Positions 51,516-59,858 of a stretch of 64,000 nt of DNA are shown in pieces. The first letter of the stretch is position 1, and the number at the start of each line of letters is the position of its first letter. This stretch comes from Numida meleagris. Taxonomy: Eukaryota > Chordata > Aves > Galliformes > Numididae. Below the pieces are notes generated by a model. It saw only the letters and a program-made list of their open reading frames with translations, did not search any database and was not told where the DNA came from. The DNA lies in contig NC_034412.1 of NCBI RefSeq assembly GCF_002078875.1, forward strand, positions 11,450,286 to 11,514,285. Direction: 5' to 3'. The translations under genes and the position numbers were made by a program.

Positions 51516-51542
51516 CCCGGAGCTCACCTTCCCGGCCGGCTC
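51516..51542 (-). other. IRS1: IRS1 exon 1 end: 3' UTR start and splice donor
   Basis: After the TAG stop only 15 nt remain before a consensus donor, read on the minus strand as AAG|GTGAGC (last exon base 51528, intron GT at 51527-51526). The junction is far less than 50 nt after the stop, so the exon-junction complex should not trigger nonsense-mediated decay. Human IRS1 has the same design: all coding sequence in exon 1 and a 3' UTR-only exon 2. Confidence 0.88.
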
Positions 51543-54500
51543 CTAAGGCTCCTCCCGCTTCTGAAAGCTGATGCTGGCGTACGCGCTCAGGTCGTCGCTG
51601 GAGTGGCTGCTCCCGCGCGGGGAGCGGGGCTGCGGCGGTTTCCCCCCCGGCCCGGAGGCGCCCTCCGCGGGGGGGTGCAGGTGGTGGCGGCGGTTGGTGC
51701 AATCCTTCACCAAGTCCAGGTCGATGTAGTTGAGTCCGTTCTCCAGCGCGGCTCCCGGCCCCCGGCCCCCGGCGGGCGGCTCCCCGGCGGCGGGCCGCAG
51801 CCACACGTTCTCGAAGGAGGCCGAGCTGTGGCGCTTCACCTCCTCGGCGCCCCCCGCGCCGCCGCAGGAGAACGGCGCCCCAGGGCCGCCGCCGCCCGCC
51901 GCACCGCGGGCGGTGCTCGGCGTGGACGAGAAGGTCTCGGAGCTGTGCCGCCGGCGGCCGCCCTGCGGGTCGGCGCGGATCACCTTGGCGCTCTGGTTAC
52001 GGCCGGGGCTGAGGCTGACGCGGGTGNNNNNNNNNNNNNNNNNNNNNNNNNNNNNNNNNNNNNNNNNNNNNNNNNNNNNNNNNNNNNNNNNNNNNNNNNN
52101 NNNNNNNNNNNNNNNNNNNNNNNNNNNNNNNNNNNNNNNNNNNNNNNNNNNNNNNNNNNNNNNNNNNNNNNNNNNNNNNNNNNNNNNNNNNNNNNNNNNN
52201 NNNNNNNNNNNNNNNNNNNNNNNNNNNNNNNNNNNNNNNNNNNNNNNNNNNNNNNNNNNNNNNNNNNNNNNNNNNNNNNNNNNNNNNNNNNNNNNNNNNN
52301 NNNNNNNNNNNNNNNNNNNNNNNNNNNNNNNNNNNNNNNNNNNNNNNNNNNNNNNNNNNNNNNNNNNNNNNNNNNNNNNNNNNNNNNNNNNNNNNNNNNN
52401 NNNNNTGGGGCAGGGGGCGCGGGGCGGCCCCAGCTCCATGTTCATGTACTCCTCGGCGGCCTCCCCGCCCGGCGGCCGCGGCAGCCCCGGGGCGGCCGAG
52501 GGAAAAGGCGGCTTGTCCCCGGGGACGAACTCGATGTTCACGTACTCGCCGGGGCTCTTGGGCTCCGGGGCCGGCAGCAGCGGGGGCTGCTCGCGGGCCC
52601 GCGGCAGGGTGCTGGCCTTGGGGCCGCCCAGCGACAGCCGCGTGGGTCGCGCCAGGCGGCCCTTGGTCTGCACGGCCGTGTCCACCTTGCGCGGGGGCTG
52701 CGAGTGCGGCGCGGGACCCTCGGGGCCGCCGGGGCCGCCCAGGCTGTCGCTGCTGGTGGAGGAGGACGAGTCCTCGGCGGCGTAGAGGAGGCGGCCGGAG
52801 CCGAGCGCCACGCGGGGCTGGGGGCTGCCCTCCTCGCCCACCGGCCCGCCGCCCCGCCGGTGCACGTGCTTGAAGGAGCGCGGCAGCGAGAAGTAGGAGT
52901 AGATGGGCTTGTGGTGGGCCGCGGCGGTCGTCTCCTCGACGCCCGGCTGCCCCGCCGCCCCGAAGTAGCAGTCGGGCGGCGTGCTGGTGGTGGAGCCGCT
53001 GGCTGGGGACATGTTGATGTAGTCACCGCCACCGCAGGGCAGCTTCCCTTCGTTGCTCTCCACAGAGAGCTTCGGGTGGTGGCCGGCACCGTTCGTCCAA
53101 ATCTTGCCGTAGCCCGCAGAGCCGCTGTCCGGGGAGTAGCTGCCGCTGGGGGACATCATCATGTAGCCATTGGAGTCCACTGTGGCTGGAGGGTGGCGGC
53201 CCCCTCTGCCAGGGTTGATGATCTGCTGCGGGGCCGACACGCTCTTGGGGCTCATGGGCATGTAGTCACCGCCCTTGGGGGCAGCCCCACCGCCGGGCAT
53301 GGGGGCTACGCCAGGGGACATGGGCATGTAGCCATCATCCGTGTGTGGGGCAGAGTTGGTCCGATGGTGGCTGCCATCCAGGTGGTGCATCTCCAGACAC
53401 TCCTCAGGGTAGGAGTGAGTGGGCACAAAGGCTGAGTGCCGGTAGGAGGGCAGCCGGCTGCCGCCGCAAGGGTAAGAAGGCAACATCTCTGTGTACTCCT
53501 CAATGGAGGCCACCGAAGACTGCGAGGGTGTCTTCTGGTGGGAGATGGTGGGTGAAGTGCCTGCAGAGTGAGTCCGTTTCCTGAATGCCTTGTCCAAGTC
53601 GGCAACGTCCTCGCTACTGGCTCGGGGACAGCACGATGTGCTGGGGTAGCGGGGCTGCTGCTGCAGGTGGCAAGTACGTGGGATGAAGTGGCCATTGGGA
53701 GCTGCCAGGCTGCAGCAGGATGAGGCGGCCTTCCCTCCCATGCAGATGTAGTTGAGCTCTTCATCGCCCCGAGCTGGTGGGGTGTGTCCTAGTGAATCCG
53801 GGGTCACGCTGCGAAAAGAGCTGCGGAAGTCACACGGGCTAGAACCATATTCATCTGAAGAAATAAATCCGCCATCACTAGGGGAGCCAGAAACTGAAGC
53901 ACTGGACCTTCGTGGAAACAGGCAGTCCGATGTGGAGCCGTGGCCACTGGTGCTGCTGGACGACAGGCTGACTGGGCTGGTGGCTGACGGAGAGCAGCGT
54001 GAGGAAGGCATCGGGATGGAACGGCTGTGGTTGAGCGGAGGATGGAGCCTGGAGTTGCCACGGTGTCTGTGTGAGTGGGTCCGGTTGGCACTGGGGCTAA
54101 CTGGGCTACCATCCACTGAGGCAGGCCTTGACATTGTACCTTCCCCATCGCTGGATGCGCGGACCCGGAAAGAGCTGGGTTTGCCACCCATACCTCCACC
54201 CCCACCGCCAGCTGGGGAGGTGGCTGTAACGCTCTCGGTCCTGGACCGGCGACTGAGCCCCACTTGGCTGGGTGGAGGGTTGTTGATGTGATGCCTGCTA
54301 CGAAGGGGCACGGAGATGGGGTTGGAACAGTTGGAAGAGGACTGGCTCTTGCTGCGGGGTCGGAATTCCTCACTCATGGCTCGCATGGCCTCCAGGATGG
54401 TTTCATGCATGTTCTGCGCCACCACCGAGTCATCCACCTGCATCCAGAACTCCCCAGGCCCGGTCACCGCCGAGCGTCCCACCTCGATGAAGAAGAAGTT

Positions 54501-55157
54501 CTCAGAGTGTCCACAACGGCGGATATTGAGCAGCTGCAGCACCACAGCAGCCGCATCTGAATTCAGCTTCACAAAGCTGATGGTCTTGTTAGTCAGGCAC
54601 AGGCGGTAGATGCCAATCAGGTTCTTTGTCTGGCCTAGCCCCTTAGGCTTCAGAATTACTTGCCAAACTTCCTTAAAAGCCGGGCCAGGGGCTACCTCGC
54701 CATAGCTGTCCTCACCTGCTTCCCCCAGCCCCACGCTGCTGCCCCCGAAGGTGACATCGCTGTGGTGGTGATGATGATGGTGGTGGAGGTGGTGGTGGCC
54801 CTTGGCCCTGTTGTGCAACTGCAGCAGCGCTTGGTACCAGCTCTCCTGTTCCAGTTCACTGTCAGCTGCGATGGCAAAGTGCTCGTCCTTGGTGTAGAGG
54901 GCCACCAGGTGCTTGTTCTTGGAGTCAGCCCGCTTGTTGATGTTGAAGCAGCTCTCCAATGGGATGGAGCGCTTGGGGGCCCCCGACTTGTGTCTCCATT
55001 TCTTCTCATTCTCGTAATACTCCAGCCGGGCGGGTCCAGACTCGCTGGCTGCCCTCAGCACGAAAAAGCGTTTATGCATGCTCTTGGGTTTGCGCAAGTA
55101 ACCCACCTTCCTGACATCTGAGAAGAAGCCCTCGTTGTTATCTGTGGGGCTGGCCAT
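51543..55157 (-). CDS. IRS1: Insulin receptor substrate 1, complete CDS except for an internal assembly gap
   Basis: This encodes a cytoplasmic docking adaptor that insulin and IGF1 receptors phosphorylate on tyrosine; it then recruits PI3-kinase, GRB2 and SHP2. The predicted protein is about 1204 residues (human is 1242), counting the N run as drawn. Visible parts in order are a PH domain (about 13-115), a His-rich linker (121-132) and a PTB domain (about 157-262). A Ser/Pro-rich tail follows with docking tyrosines Y470 (YICM), Y555 (YTEM), Y610 and Y632 (YMPM), Y665 (YMMM), Y713 (YINM), Y872 (YVNI, GRB2 type), Y904 (YMNM), Y1144 (YIDL) and Y1193 (YASI, SHP2 type). S309 in RSRTES matches the inhibitory human S312/mouse S307 site. 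The ATG at 55157 has a strong context (G at -3 and +4). The frame stays open 27 codons upstream, but only from a TTG, so that extension is rejected. The stop is TAG at 51545-51543. I chose IRS1 over IRS2 or IRS4 because the PH, PTB and motif order follow IRS1 closely. Confidence 0.97.
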   Translation of the reverse strand: MASPTDNNEGFFSDVRKVGYLRKPKSMHKRFFVLRAASESGPARLEYYENEKKWRHKSGAPKRSIPLESCFNINKRADSKNKHLVALYTKDEHFAIAADSELEQESWYQALLQLHNRAKGHHHLHHHHHHHHSDVTFGGSSVGLGEAGEDSYGEVAPGPAFKEVWQVILKPKGLGQTKNLIGIYRLCLTNKTISFVKLNSDAAAVVLQLLNIRRCGHSENFFFIEVGRSAVTGPGEFWMQVDDSVVAQNMHETILEAMRAMSEEFRPRSKSQSSSNCSNPISVPLRSRHHINNPPPSQVGLSRRSRTESVTATSPAGGGGGGMGGKPSSFRVRASSDGEGTMSRPASVDGSPVSPSANRTHSHRHRGNSRLHPPLNHSRSIPMPSSRCSPSATSPVSLSSSSTSGHGSTSDCLFPRRSSASVSGSPSDGGFISSDEYGSSPCDFRSSFRSVTPDSLGHTPPARGDEELNYICMGGKAASSCCSLAAPNGHFIPRTCHLQQQPRYPSTSCCPRASSEDVADLDKAFRKRTHSAGTSPTISHQKTPSQSSVASIEEYTEMLPSYPCGGSRLPSYRHSAFVPTHSYPEECLEMHHLDGSHHRTNSAPHTDDGYMPMSPGVAPMPGGGAAPKGGDYMPMSPKSVSAPQQIINPGRGGRHPPATVDSNGYMMMSPSGSYSPDSGSAGYGKIWTNGAGHHPKLSVESNEGKLPCGGGDYINMSPASGSTTSTPPDCYFGAAGQPGVEETTAAAHHKPIYSYFSLPRSFKHVHRRGGGPVGEEGSPQPRVALGSGRLLYAAEDSSSSTSSDSLGGPGGPEGPAPHSQPPRKVDTAVQTKGRLARPTRLSLGGPKASTLPRAREQPPLLPAPEPKSPGEYVNIEFVPGDKPPFPSAAPGLPRPPGGEAAEEYMNMELGPPRAPCPXXXXXXXXXXXXXXXXXXXXXXXXXXXXXXXXXXXXXXXXXXXXXXXXXXXXXXXXXXXXXXXXXXXXXXXXXXXXXXXXXXXXXXXXXXXXXXXXXXXXXXXXXXXXXXXXXXXXXXXXXXXXXXXTRVSLSPGRNQSAKVIRADPQGGRRRHSSETFSSTPSTARGAAGGGGPGAPFSCGGAGGAEEVKRHSSASFENVWLRPAAGEPPAGGRGPGAALENGLNYIDLDLVKDCTNRRHHLHPPAEGASGPGGKPPQPRSPRGSSHSSDDLSAYASISFQKREEP
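52027..52405. other. Assembly gap (379 N) inside the IRS1 coding exon
   Basis: This run of N sits in the most GC-rich part of the IRS1 CDS, between residue 917 and the conserved TRVSLSPGRNQSAKV segment. The reading frame agrees on both sides, so the drawn length is compatible with the real one or with it plus or minus whole codons. In human IRS1 this stretch holds further YxxM docking sites (around Y989 and Y1012, from memory). Their state in this genome cannot be read here. Confidence 0.99.
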
Positions 55158-56180
55158 GGCGAGAGGCAGTGCTGCTCCTACCACCGTCAGCAGTCCACAA
55201 GACCCCAAAACAGCCAAGCCAGCTGCAGAAGTCAACAATCACCCAAAATATAATGCATGCAACAATTTAAAAAAAAAAAAAGAAAAAAAAAAAGGAGCAA
55301 AATAGCTCAGGATCCCCTTCTGAAAACGGGACGGAAGCACGGGGCGAGCAGCTGTTCGGCAGCAGAGGCAACCTCCGGCACCAGACCGGAGTTCGTGTCG
55401 CTGTTTATGCCCCGATCGCCCCTAAGTGGGTGAGCGCGTCTTTAATAAGTTACAGTCCGGTCCCGCTCAGCTCAGGCGAAAGCCGCGTCCCGGGGGCAGC
55501 CGCCGGGAGGGAGAATCGCATCCTCGGTCCGCGGGGGTCGGGTCCCCGCGGGGCACGGGGTCCGGCAGCCCTTCCTCTCGCAAGTTTACCTCCGCGAGCT
55601 GCGATTCTTGTTGCAGATTAAATATCCTCTCGGGGGCGGAGATTGTTTTGCAAAGTCCGGGGTTTGCACCCAAAAAATAAAATTAAAAAAAGAAAAGCAC
55701 GATTCTCCCCCCCCCCCCCAATAATTAAACAAACAAACAAAAAAAACCACCAGAAAAGCCCCCGCAGCACAACCTGCCCCAGGCTCAGCGCCGGGGCTGC
55801 TGCTGCTGCTCCCGCTCGGGCGCGCGGAGGAGGCTGGCGACCCCATTCAGTCCCATCTCGTTAGGCAGAGAAAGTGCCATTTCCACACGGAACGCGACCC
55901 GGCGGCGGCAGGAGGGGAGACAGCCCGAGCGGCACGAACATCCTCTCTTCTTCCTCCTCCTCATTCCAGGCGGCAGCGCCTCAGCGGCCGGCGGCACGGC
56001 TCCCTCCCGCGCCCCAGGCTGGCGGGGGACGCGGGCACGGCCGCGGCGACTCGCTCCCCGCCGGCTTCTCCGCGGAGTTTCCCGGCGCCCCGCACCAAAA
56101 CGCGTCGGCGGCCGCTCTTCGCTCTCCGGCCCCTCCGCCCGCCGCCGCGGCTCAGGCTCCCTGCGAGCAGAACAACACGT
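55158..56180 (-). other. IRS1: IRS1 5' UTR (start site approximate)
   Basis: This is about 1 kb of GC-rich leader directly upstream of the IRS1 ATG. The upper end is an estimate: parts of it (a CGTTTTGGT-like block near 56100 and the uORF region near 55880) resemble the human IRS1 leader as I recall it, which is also about 1 kb long. It contains several upstream ATGs. It also carries a pyrimidine tract in the mRNA sense (55293-55269 read on the minus strand, two U runs split by one C) about 110 nt before the start codon. A CAG at about 55225 after that tract could act as a 3' splice site, but I found no clear need for a leader intron. Confidence 0.7.
55785..55964 (-). CDS. Upstream ORF in the IRS1 leader, 59 codons
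   Basis: The ORF starts at an ATG at 55964 (G at -3) and ends with TGA at 55787-55785, about 630 nt before the IRS1 start. Two in-frame internal ATGs follow, giving MALSLPNEMGLNG in the second half; the encoded tail is Arg- and Gln-rich. From memory, human IRS1 mRNA has a uORF at the matching place with a similar Cys/Arg N-terminal half and a segment reading roughly EKPLSPPAEMGPDG, in the same frame with the same spaced ATGs. If that is right, peptide and position are partly conserved between bird and mammal. The likely role is control of IRS1 translation. A stable microprotein is possible but not shown. Other overlapping uORFs exist, including an ATG at 55846 in another frame that runs to 55586. 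Confidence 0.45.
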   Translation of the reverse strand: MRRRKKRGCSCRSGCLPSCRRRVAFRVEMALSLPNEMGLNGVASLLRAPEREQQQQPRR

Positions 56181-56400
56181 GACGGCGCCAGTGCGTGGAC
56201 CATCCCCGGAGCCGCCGCCGCCGCCAGGCTCCCNNNNNNNNNNNNNNNNNNNNCCGCCGGGGGCCGCGTCCGCATTGGTGCGGCCGCCTGTCAGTCACGG
56301 CGGCGGCGGGGAGGCGGGGCCGGTCGAGGCGAGGCGCGTAGTAAGGAGGCGTAGACGCCATTCGGCGGCGTGTTATTTATAACCAGCGGCGGCGGCCTCT
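56170..56400 (-). promoter_or_regulatory. IRS1 core promoter region with E-box, CCAAT, GC box and TATA-like element
   Basis: The stretch is CpG-dense and lies just upstream of the leader. Visible sites are a palindromic E-box CACGTG at 56176-56181 (GTCACGTG on the minus strand, USF/TFE type), ATTGG at 56274-56278 (CCAAT on the minus strand), and a GC box GAGGCGGGGC at 56311-56320. TATAAATA reads on the minus strand at 56381-56374. If the TATA-like element were used, initiation would fall near 56350, leaving CCAAT and the GC box downstream of the start. A start nearer 56150-56230 fits those two better. The human promoter is described as TATA-less, so dispersed initiation is the simpler view. 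A 20-N gap (56234-56253) interrupts the region. Confidence 0.55.
56234..56253. other. Short assembly gap (20 N) in the promoter
   Basis: A run of 20 N lies within GCC-repeat-rich sequence. The true length is unknown. It may hide part of a trinucleotide repeat or the transcription start itself. Confidence 0.98.
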
Positions 56401-56916
56401 GCAGTGTGGCGGGTTGGCTGCGCGAGGCGGAGAGGTGGCGGGCGGGCAGGCAGGCAGGCGGGGAGCCGCCCTCTTTCGCATCGCGCCAGGGCAGGTCCGA
56501 GCGCCGAGCCGGCCCGAGCGCCGCTGCGCCTCGGGAGCCGTTTCCGGCTCTTACGTGGCCTCGAACGCGGCTGCCCCTCATCTGCCATGCCCCGAATATC
56601 GCCGGGGAGTTTCGTCCCCACCGGGGCATGGAGCCCCGTGAGGCAGAAATGCCGGGTGGGGGTTCCCAGATGAGGGTTTTGGTTGTTTTTTTTTTTCCTT
56701 TCTCCGTAGCGTCGAGCAGGCGAGCCTATTTTCCCGCATCGTTCTGTGCTAAATTAAACGGAATAGTCAACGTGCTCTGCAGCTTAGAGGGCTGAAATGT
56801 GCTGCATGCATAACTCCATCGCCGAGTAGGAAACAAGTACTGCAAGCCAGCTCCGGGAGATGCGCTGCTCAATGCTGCCACCTGCAGGGCAGCTCTCGCG
56901 CTCCCGGTCCTCTCCA

Positions 56917-57123
56917 TCACTCCGGGCAGATCCCAGCGTACGGTCTCCTTCTCCCTTCGCGCCATTTCTCCATATCACTCAGACTTCTCATGTCGTCACC
57001 GAGCTGGTAGTGTAGGAGCTCGTGGCTGTACAGCTGTCTGAGACTGCCACTTGCCAGCTTGAAATGGGAAGGTTCCCCCAACACGTTTGCACGCTCGTAG
57101 AGATCCGAGGGGACACAGGCCAT
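56917..57123 (-). CDS. Hypothetical 68-codon ORF upstream of IRS1
   Basis: The ATG at 57123 has a strong context (A at -3, G at +4). The peptide MACVPSDLYERANVLGEPS and onwards has a balanced, charged composition unlike the low-complexity frames nearby, and ends RRRPYAGICPE. An in-frame ATG at 57165 would add 14 residues. I do not recognise the sequence. It lies about 700 bp upstream of the IRS1 promoter on the same strand, at the edge of the CpG island. It could be an exon of an unannotated transcript, an alternative IRS1 leader, or chance. Confidence 0.2.
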   Translation of the reverse strand: MACVPSDLYERANVLGEPSHFKLASGSLRQLYSHELLHYQLGDDMRSLSDMEKWREGRRRPYAGICPE

Positions 57124-57165
57124 AGTGCTAGGCCACCTTAAAACTGACACAAACCACAGCGTCAT

Positions 57166-58317
57166 TTAAAGGCATCCACACAATGACAGATAGTAATGGA
57201 AGAGCAGAATCCACCTGGTGAGACCAAAGGAGTAAGCAGATAATAATCCATGCTATACCACTGGTGTATATCATCTCTTTCTTTCCTCCGCATGGTAGTT
57301 TGTCATGACAGAAACGAATGTTTGTATTGAAAATAAATCCATTCCACATACCTTGAGATGAAGCTTAACGACATCTTGAAACAAGATGATGGGAAGTTAC
57401 TTCCCCATCAGGGCACCACAAGACAGACTTCTGCCATGGGGCAGAACTACAGTCACTACTGGGGCTGTGTTGCACTGTAAAGGAAGTGGTTCCTGTGACA
57501 AGAGGAGAGCTCCTAAACCTCCTTTCCCTGTCCCTCCACAGGCGTGGGAGCACACGTTTGTGCATGGAACACATGTGCAGTTTTAATTAGATATTTTGCA
57601 CATAATAGGCAAGGCTATTAAGTAATAACTTCTGTGTGCTCTACCCTGTTCTTTGCCTTCCACAGGATCCTGATGCACGTGGCAAGCGATAGAGTACACA
57701 AGTGGAACGATCTCCTGATGGAGGATAAAATCCACCTGATGTGCAGTGTTGCACAAGGACATGGAGCTGAGCATGAAACTAGGAGGCAGTCCTGTCCACA
57801 GCATGTGGGCAGGCAGTGCATGTAAATATGCTGTTTATCTTGGGAACATTCTCTTCAACAGCAACATAACTGACCCAACAGATACATTGACTTTTGGTTG
57901 TTCTCGGCTGGTTTTCAAAGGGATCCACTGCATGTCCCAGAACAGTTTTCAAAGTTGACATACAGATTCACATATTTTGTCCAGTAGAACAGGCAATAAC
58001 TAACACTTCTAGCATATTTTCAAACATGTTTTTTGGAGATAGCTTACATTATACCAGAGCACATCTCAGAATGACTGGGTTGTTGGTTTTTTTGCTCTTT
58101 GAGCTCCAAAGCTCTGAAACACCACAATTCTCGGTAAGGTAAGCATGCAAACCAGCAGACCGAGGAGAAGAATGTATCCTTGCTTTTTACATAAAGATAT
58201 TCCCCCTGCTTCGACAGTGAACCTGTGAGAATTCAGGCTGCACAATTAACTTCAGAGGGGTTCACATGATAGAATATTCTGGCAGTAAATCAAGACAGGG
58301 TAAAGTGCAGCAAGCTG
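57166..58317. other. IRS1 upstream flank without a recognisable gene
   Basis: Moderately AT-rich unique sequence. In human the neighbouring gene upstream is RHBDD1 on the opposite strand, tens of kilobases away. I looked for its N-terminal rhomboid coding sequence here and did not see it. Confidence 0.5.
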
Positions 58318-58570
58318 CTCAGGCCCTTGTCCACTTGGGCTGTGAACATCCCTAGGCATGAAGATCCCTCACTAGGCAACCTGCTCCAGCGGTGGACCTC
58401 CTCCACTGTAAGACAGACTTTTCTTATGTTTGAACAGAATTTTTGCTATTTTAGTCTGTGCCAGTTGCCACTGGGCATCACTGAGAAGAGCCCAGCCAGC
58501 CCTGCATCCCTCCCACCAGGTATTTTTTACACATTGACAGTTATAATCTGGCCCTTGTTCCAAGGCTGAC
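58318..58570 (-). mobile_element. Diverged CR1 LINE fragment
   Basis: The plus strand shows the reverse-complement CR1 pattern: CAACCTGCTCCAG, a TTTCTTATGTTTGAACAGAA block, CTGTGCCAGTTGCCACTGGG, then CATCACTGAGAAGAGCCCAG. It is well diverged and lacks both ends. Confidence 0.85.
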
Positions 58571-59685
58571 TTCATCGCATATTTTATTTGTTTAAGCTCA
58601 TTTGTAGTATTTACTTTTCTCTGCATTCAACAGTGAGGATGAAACTTCCATAACTCTTTCAAAAATAGCATAGTTGACTGTAAGCTAGTTAAATCATTAC
58701 TTGAGTAAACAAGCTGTTTGATTTCTATTAAAGGAGTGGTAGTAATATCACGAGTATAGCAGAAACACAGAACAGCAGAACTTACATACCCAACTTCTAC
58801 TGTCATCTCTTTGAGGCAAATCAAGCGCACTGATGGAATAGCTAATGACAGCTTTCAAGTGTATTACATTACAAGCAGTAAGCTTATCTGATAGCACTTG
58901 TACTTAACTATGTAACATAAATGAGAACAAAAAACATTTTAGTCATCTTTTCCATCTGTTGCTTATTAGAATTGTTTCTACAGTGTATTTTCTGCAGATT
59001 GGCCAGTACACACACAAAACAGTTTTACTGGTATCAACATACGGACAGAGTACATACACTAATTACACGAAATATTTAATTTGTTATAGTCATCAATTAA
59101 CCAGCTCTTATCTTAAAAAAATACAGTGTTAATATGTATATATTTATTATCATCATTATTATTATTCTACCTCCTTAGGTGCCATTGTACCATTGTATGG
59201 CTCTGTTTAAAGAAGCAAGGAAAGATAAAACATCATTCCTATGCTTTCCATTTGGGAATCCAGCTATCCCACTGAAGGATCACTAAACTAACAGGAAGGT
59301 AAGCAATACTTTTGGATAATTCCCAAACTACACTGATTAACCTTCAGCTCTGCATCTATTATCTTTAGATTTCCGTCTTGTAATATGTTCTGAAAAGGTG
59401 TCAATGCTTCACAGACTTCTTTTTTGCTTTAATTCTTTTTCCTTCTCCACAGACAAAATTGCCTGGAGCATGAATTTCAAAAGCAAAGTTACAGAACCTT
59501 TTATCCAATTTATAATAATTTTTGTCTGTGCATGCCTTAAGGCAATGGTCTCAGGTGGCTTTTGACTGAGGGAGTGCCTAAGTCCACCTTTTTTTTTTTT
59601 TTTTAACCCCCCTGTAGCAAAGTCCATAGAGGATGTGAAAATCAAAGCCAAATAGGTGGTTTTGCCCATGGTTGCTTGAAGATAG

Positions 59686-59858
59686 CATAGAATCATTAGC
59701 TTGGAAAAGGCCTCTAAGATTATCTAGTCTAACCATCCACCTACCACCAATATTGCCCACTAAACCACGTTCTTTAGTACATTTACATGTTTCTTGAACA
59801 CCTCCAGGGATGGTGACTCTACCACCTCCCTGGGCAGCCCATTCCAGTGCCTGACCTG
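59686..59858 (-). mobile_element. CR1 LINE 3' fragment
   Basis: The plus strand starts ATAGAATCATTAGCTTGG and continues through a CTAGTCTAACCATCCACCTA-type block to CCTCCCTGGGCAGCCCATTC. This is the reverse complement of a CR1 3' end. Confidence 0.92.

Larger units (their letters stand above)
6980..51527 (-). other. IRS1: IRS1 intron 1, 44,548 bp
   Basis: The intron runs from the GT at 51527 to the AG at 6981-6980. It is mostly AT-rich non-coding sequence. I read it on both strands for exons of nested genes and found no recognisable protein. Its ORFs are short and lack domain-like sequence or plausible splice structure. It holds CR1 fragments, a possible hAT fossil, short tandem repeats and a few candidate regulatory blocks, listed separately. 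The branch-point-like TGCTAAT lies about 25 nt before the acceptor. Confidence 0.85.
55400..56650. other. CpG island over the IRS1 promoter and leader
   Basis: CpG and GC content are conspicuously high here compared with the AT-rich flanks on both sides. The island covers the IRS1 leader and core promoter and runs about 250 bp past the TATA-like element on the far side. That is usual for a housekeeping-type vertebrate promoter and leaves room for divergent transcription. The island is continuous in character with the GC-rich 3' half of the IRS1 coding exon only in composition; the 5' half of the CDS (53.0-55.1 kb) is less extreme. Confidence 0.8.

Noticed and set aside
52538..53089. 183-codon minus-strand ORF overlapping IRS1
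   Set aside because: Alternative frame of the GC-rich CDS, mostly Arg/Pro/Ala.
51384..53435. 683-codon plus-strand ORF antisense to the IRS1 coding exon
   Set aside because: It is a shadow of the extremely GC-rich IRS1 CDS, is Arg/Gly/Ala-rich low-complexity, and runs through the N gap. No domain is visible.
55158..55238. 27-residue N-terminal extension of IRS1
   Set aside because: It starts only at a TTG. The ATG at 55157 has a strong context and gives the conserved IRS1 N-terminus MASP.
56370..56795. 141-codon plus-strand ORF at the CpG island as a protein gene
   Set aside because: CpG islands open long frames by chance, and the peptide is Arg/Gly/Ala-rich then Phe-rich with no domain. 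Only a non-coding transcript is kept as a possibility.
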